From contig OW203751.1 in the NCBI GenBank assembly GCA_934045075.1, positions 4,599,822 to 4,663,821 of the forward strand: DNA of 64,000 nucleotides. Direction: 5' to 3'. Origin of the DNA: Yponomeuta sedellus (lineage: Eukaryota > Arthropoda > Insecta > Lepidoptera > Yponomeutidae). Below the pieces are notes generated by a model. The model searched no databases. It saw nothing but the letters and a program-made list of their open reading frames with translations, and was not told where the DNA came from. This document shows, piece by piece, positions 1-64,000 of this stretch (its first letter is position 1; every line of letters starts with the position of its first letter). The translations under genes were made by a program, and so were the position numbers.

Positions 1-145
1 GTGTTCCAAGGACAGAAACACTGCAAAGTACTCTAGTACATAGGAAAACACACAGAAAATTAAGGCGCTGGAGGTTACGAATTTTGTTCCATTGGTAACG
101 CTAGTTAGCGTCCCTAACCGCCTTAAGTGGGTTAAACAGACTTAC

Positions 146-63411
<63,266 letters not shown>

Positions 63412-63413
63412 TC

Positions 63414-63636
63414 ATCGTCAACCCATTATGCCCCCACCGAGGGGCCGGGTCTCTTTTCTAAGGAAGGTACAGGCCATACACCACCACGGGGGAAAAGTCC
63501 GGATTGGTGGAGGCTTGCGAGACTAGTGGCTGATCTTACTAACAGAAGTTTTCAAGCCGCCCTAAGGCCCTTGACTTGGCTTAACGACTGCCATCTATCG
63601 ATGGCTGCCGGCACCAACTGCTTAGCGTGCCGCTAG
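63414..63636 (+). mobile_element. RepA copy 11, second subfamily, truncated
   Basis: TCGTCAACCCATTATGCCCCC to GGCACCAACTGCTTAGCGTGCC. The 3' third is missing. About 85 bp upstream of the kinase exon at 63181-63331. Confidence 0.7.
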
Positions 63637-64000
63637 ATTTCTTAACATCCAGAAATACCGCGATTTATATCAGGTATCGTCGATAAAAGTCGAGTGTCTA
63701 GTTTTTCTCGATATTTAAGTATCTTGTCAGTATTCATAGGATACGCGAAAAGAATTTTCGTAATCATCGTGTACGTATTTTTCTTCTGTTGACACGTCTT
63801 TTTTGTACTATCTTTCGTACATTTTTATCGTAAATGTGTATCTAAATAATGTAAGTTTCCAACTTCACGTTATAATTATGAAGTACTTAACCAATTAAAA
63901 ACTGTGTCTTTTCTGACATCGAGAAATTTTACTTCTTGATGTCTGAAAAAGTACATTGGCTAGTTATTAGGATTTTGTACTTGTTCCTTGTGCTAATAAG

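Noticed and set aside
1..145. Terminal exon of the kinase (GPSRRFKRV-like)
   Set aside because: No acceptor followed by this reading is present; the exon must lie outside the window.

Overview
The window is one long stretch of an insect nuclear genome, most likely a moth or butterfly. It has small exons separated by repeat-filled introns, animal gene families, tRNA-derived SINEs, Helitrons, MITEs, LINE fragments and no bacterial-style operons. The order is inferred from the character of the genes and repeats, not from a database match.

The backbone is a single minus-strand gene for the SAD/BRSK protein kinase (Drosophila sff). I could place 15 coding exons between 63331 and 146, and all have matching splice phases. 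They run from the catalytic loop (HRDLKPEN) through the activation loop, the rest of the C-lobe, the UBA-like region, a proline/serine-rich linker and the conserved [12 protein letters not shown] block to most of the C-terminal KA1-like domain. The N-lobe exons lie beyond the right edge and the last C-terminal exon lies beyond the left edge. Everything else in the window lies in the introns of this gene.

Three units on the opposite strand are nested in those introns. (1) In the 23-kb intron (6660-29689) is a Nimrod/Eater-like secreted EGF-repeat gene. It has a signal-peptide exon at 10937, a 61-nt NIM exon at 16038 and one giant exon at 17255-23224 carrying 60 tandem six-cysteine repeats. (2) In the 6.6-kb intron (35466-42067) is a complete Jockey-clade LINE (36009-40731) with two intact ORFs and a 14-bp target-site duplication. 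(3) In the 7.9-kb intron (55241-63180) is an intact, intronless kinesin-6 gene (MKLP1/KIF23/Pavarotti) at 56109-58751.

The rest is layered mobile DNA. It includes a ~360-bp retroposon family (here RepA, 11 copies, three with clear target-site duplications), a tRNA-like SINE (SINE-B, often as inverted dimers), a second tRNA-like SINE (SINE-C), head-to-tail Helitron arrays and a decayed helicase-bearing Helitron. There are also several MITE families, a solo LTR with a heat-shock-type promoter, hAT and LINE pseudogene fragments, minisatellites and microsatellites. Several insertions sit within 10-50 bp of kinase splice sites, and one kinase exon (1431-1535) has been tandemly amplified with its splice acceptor.
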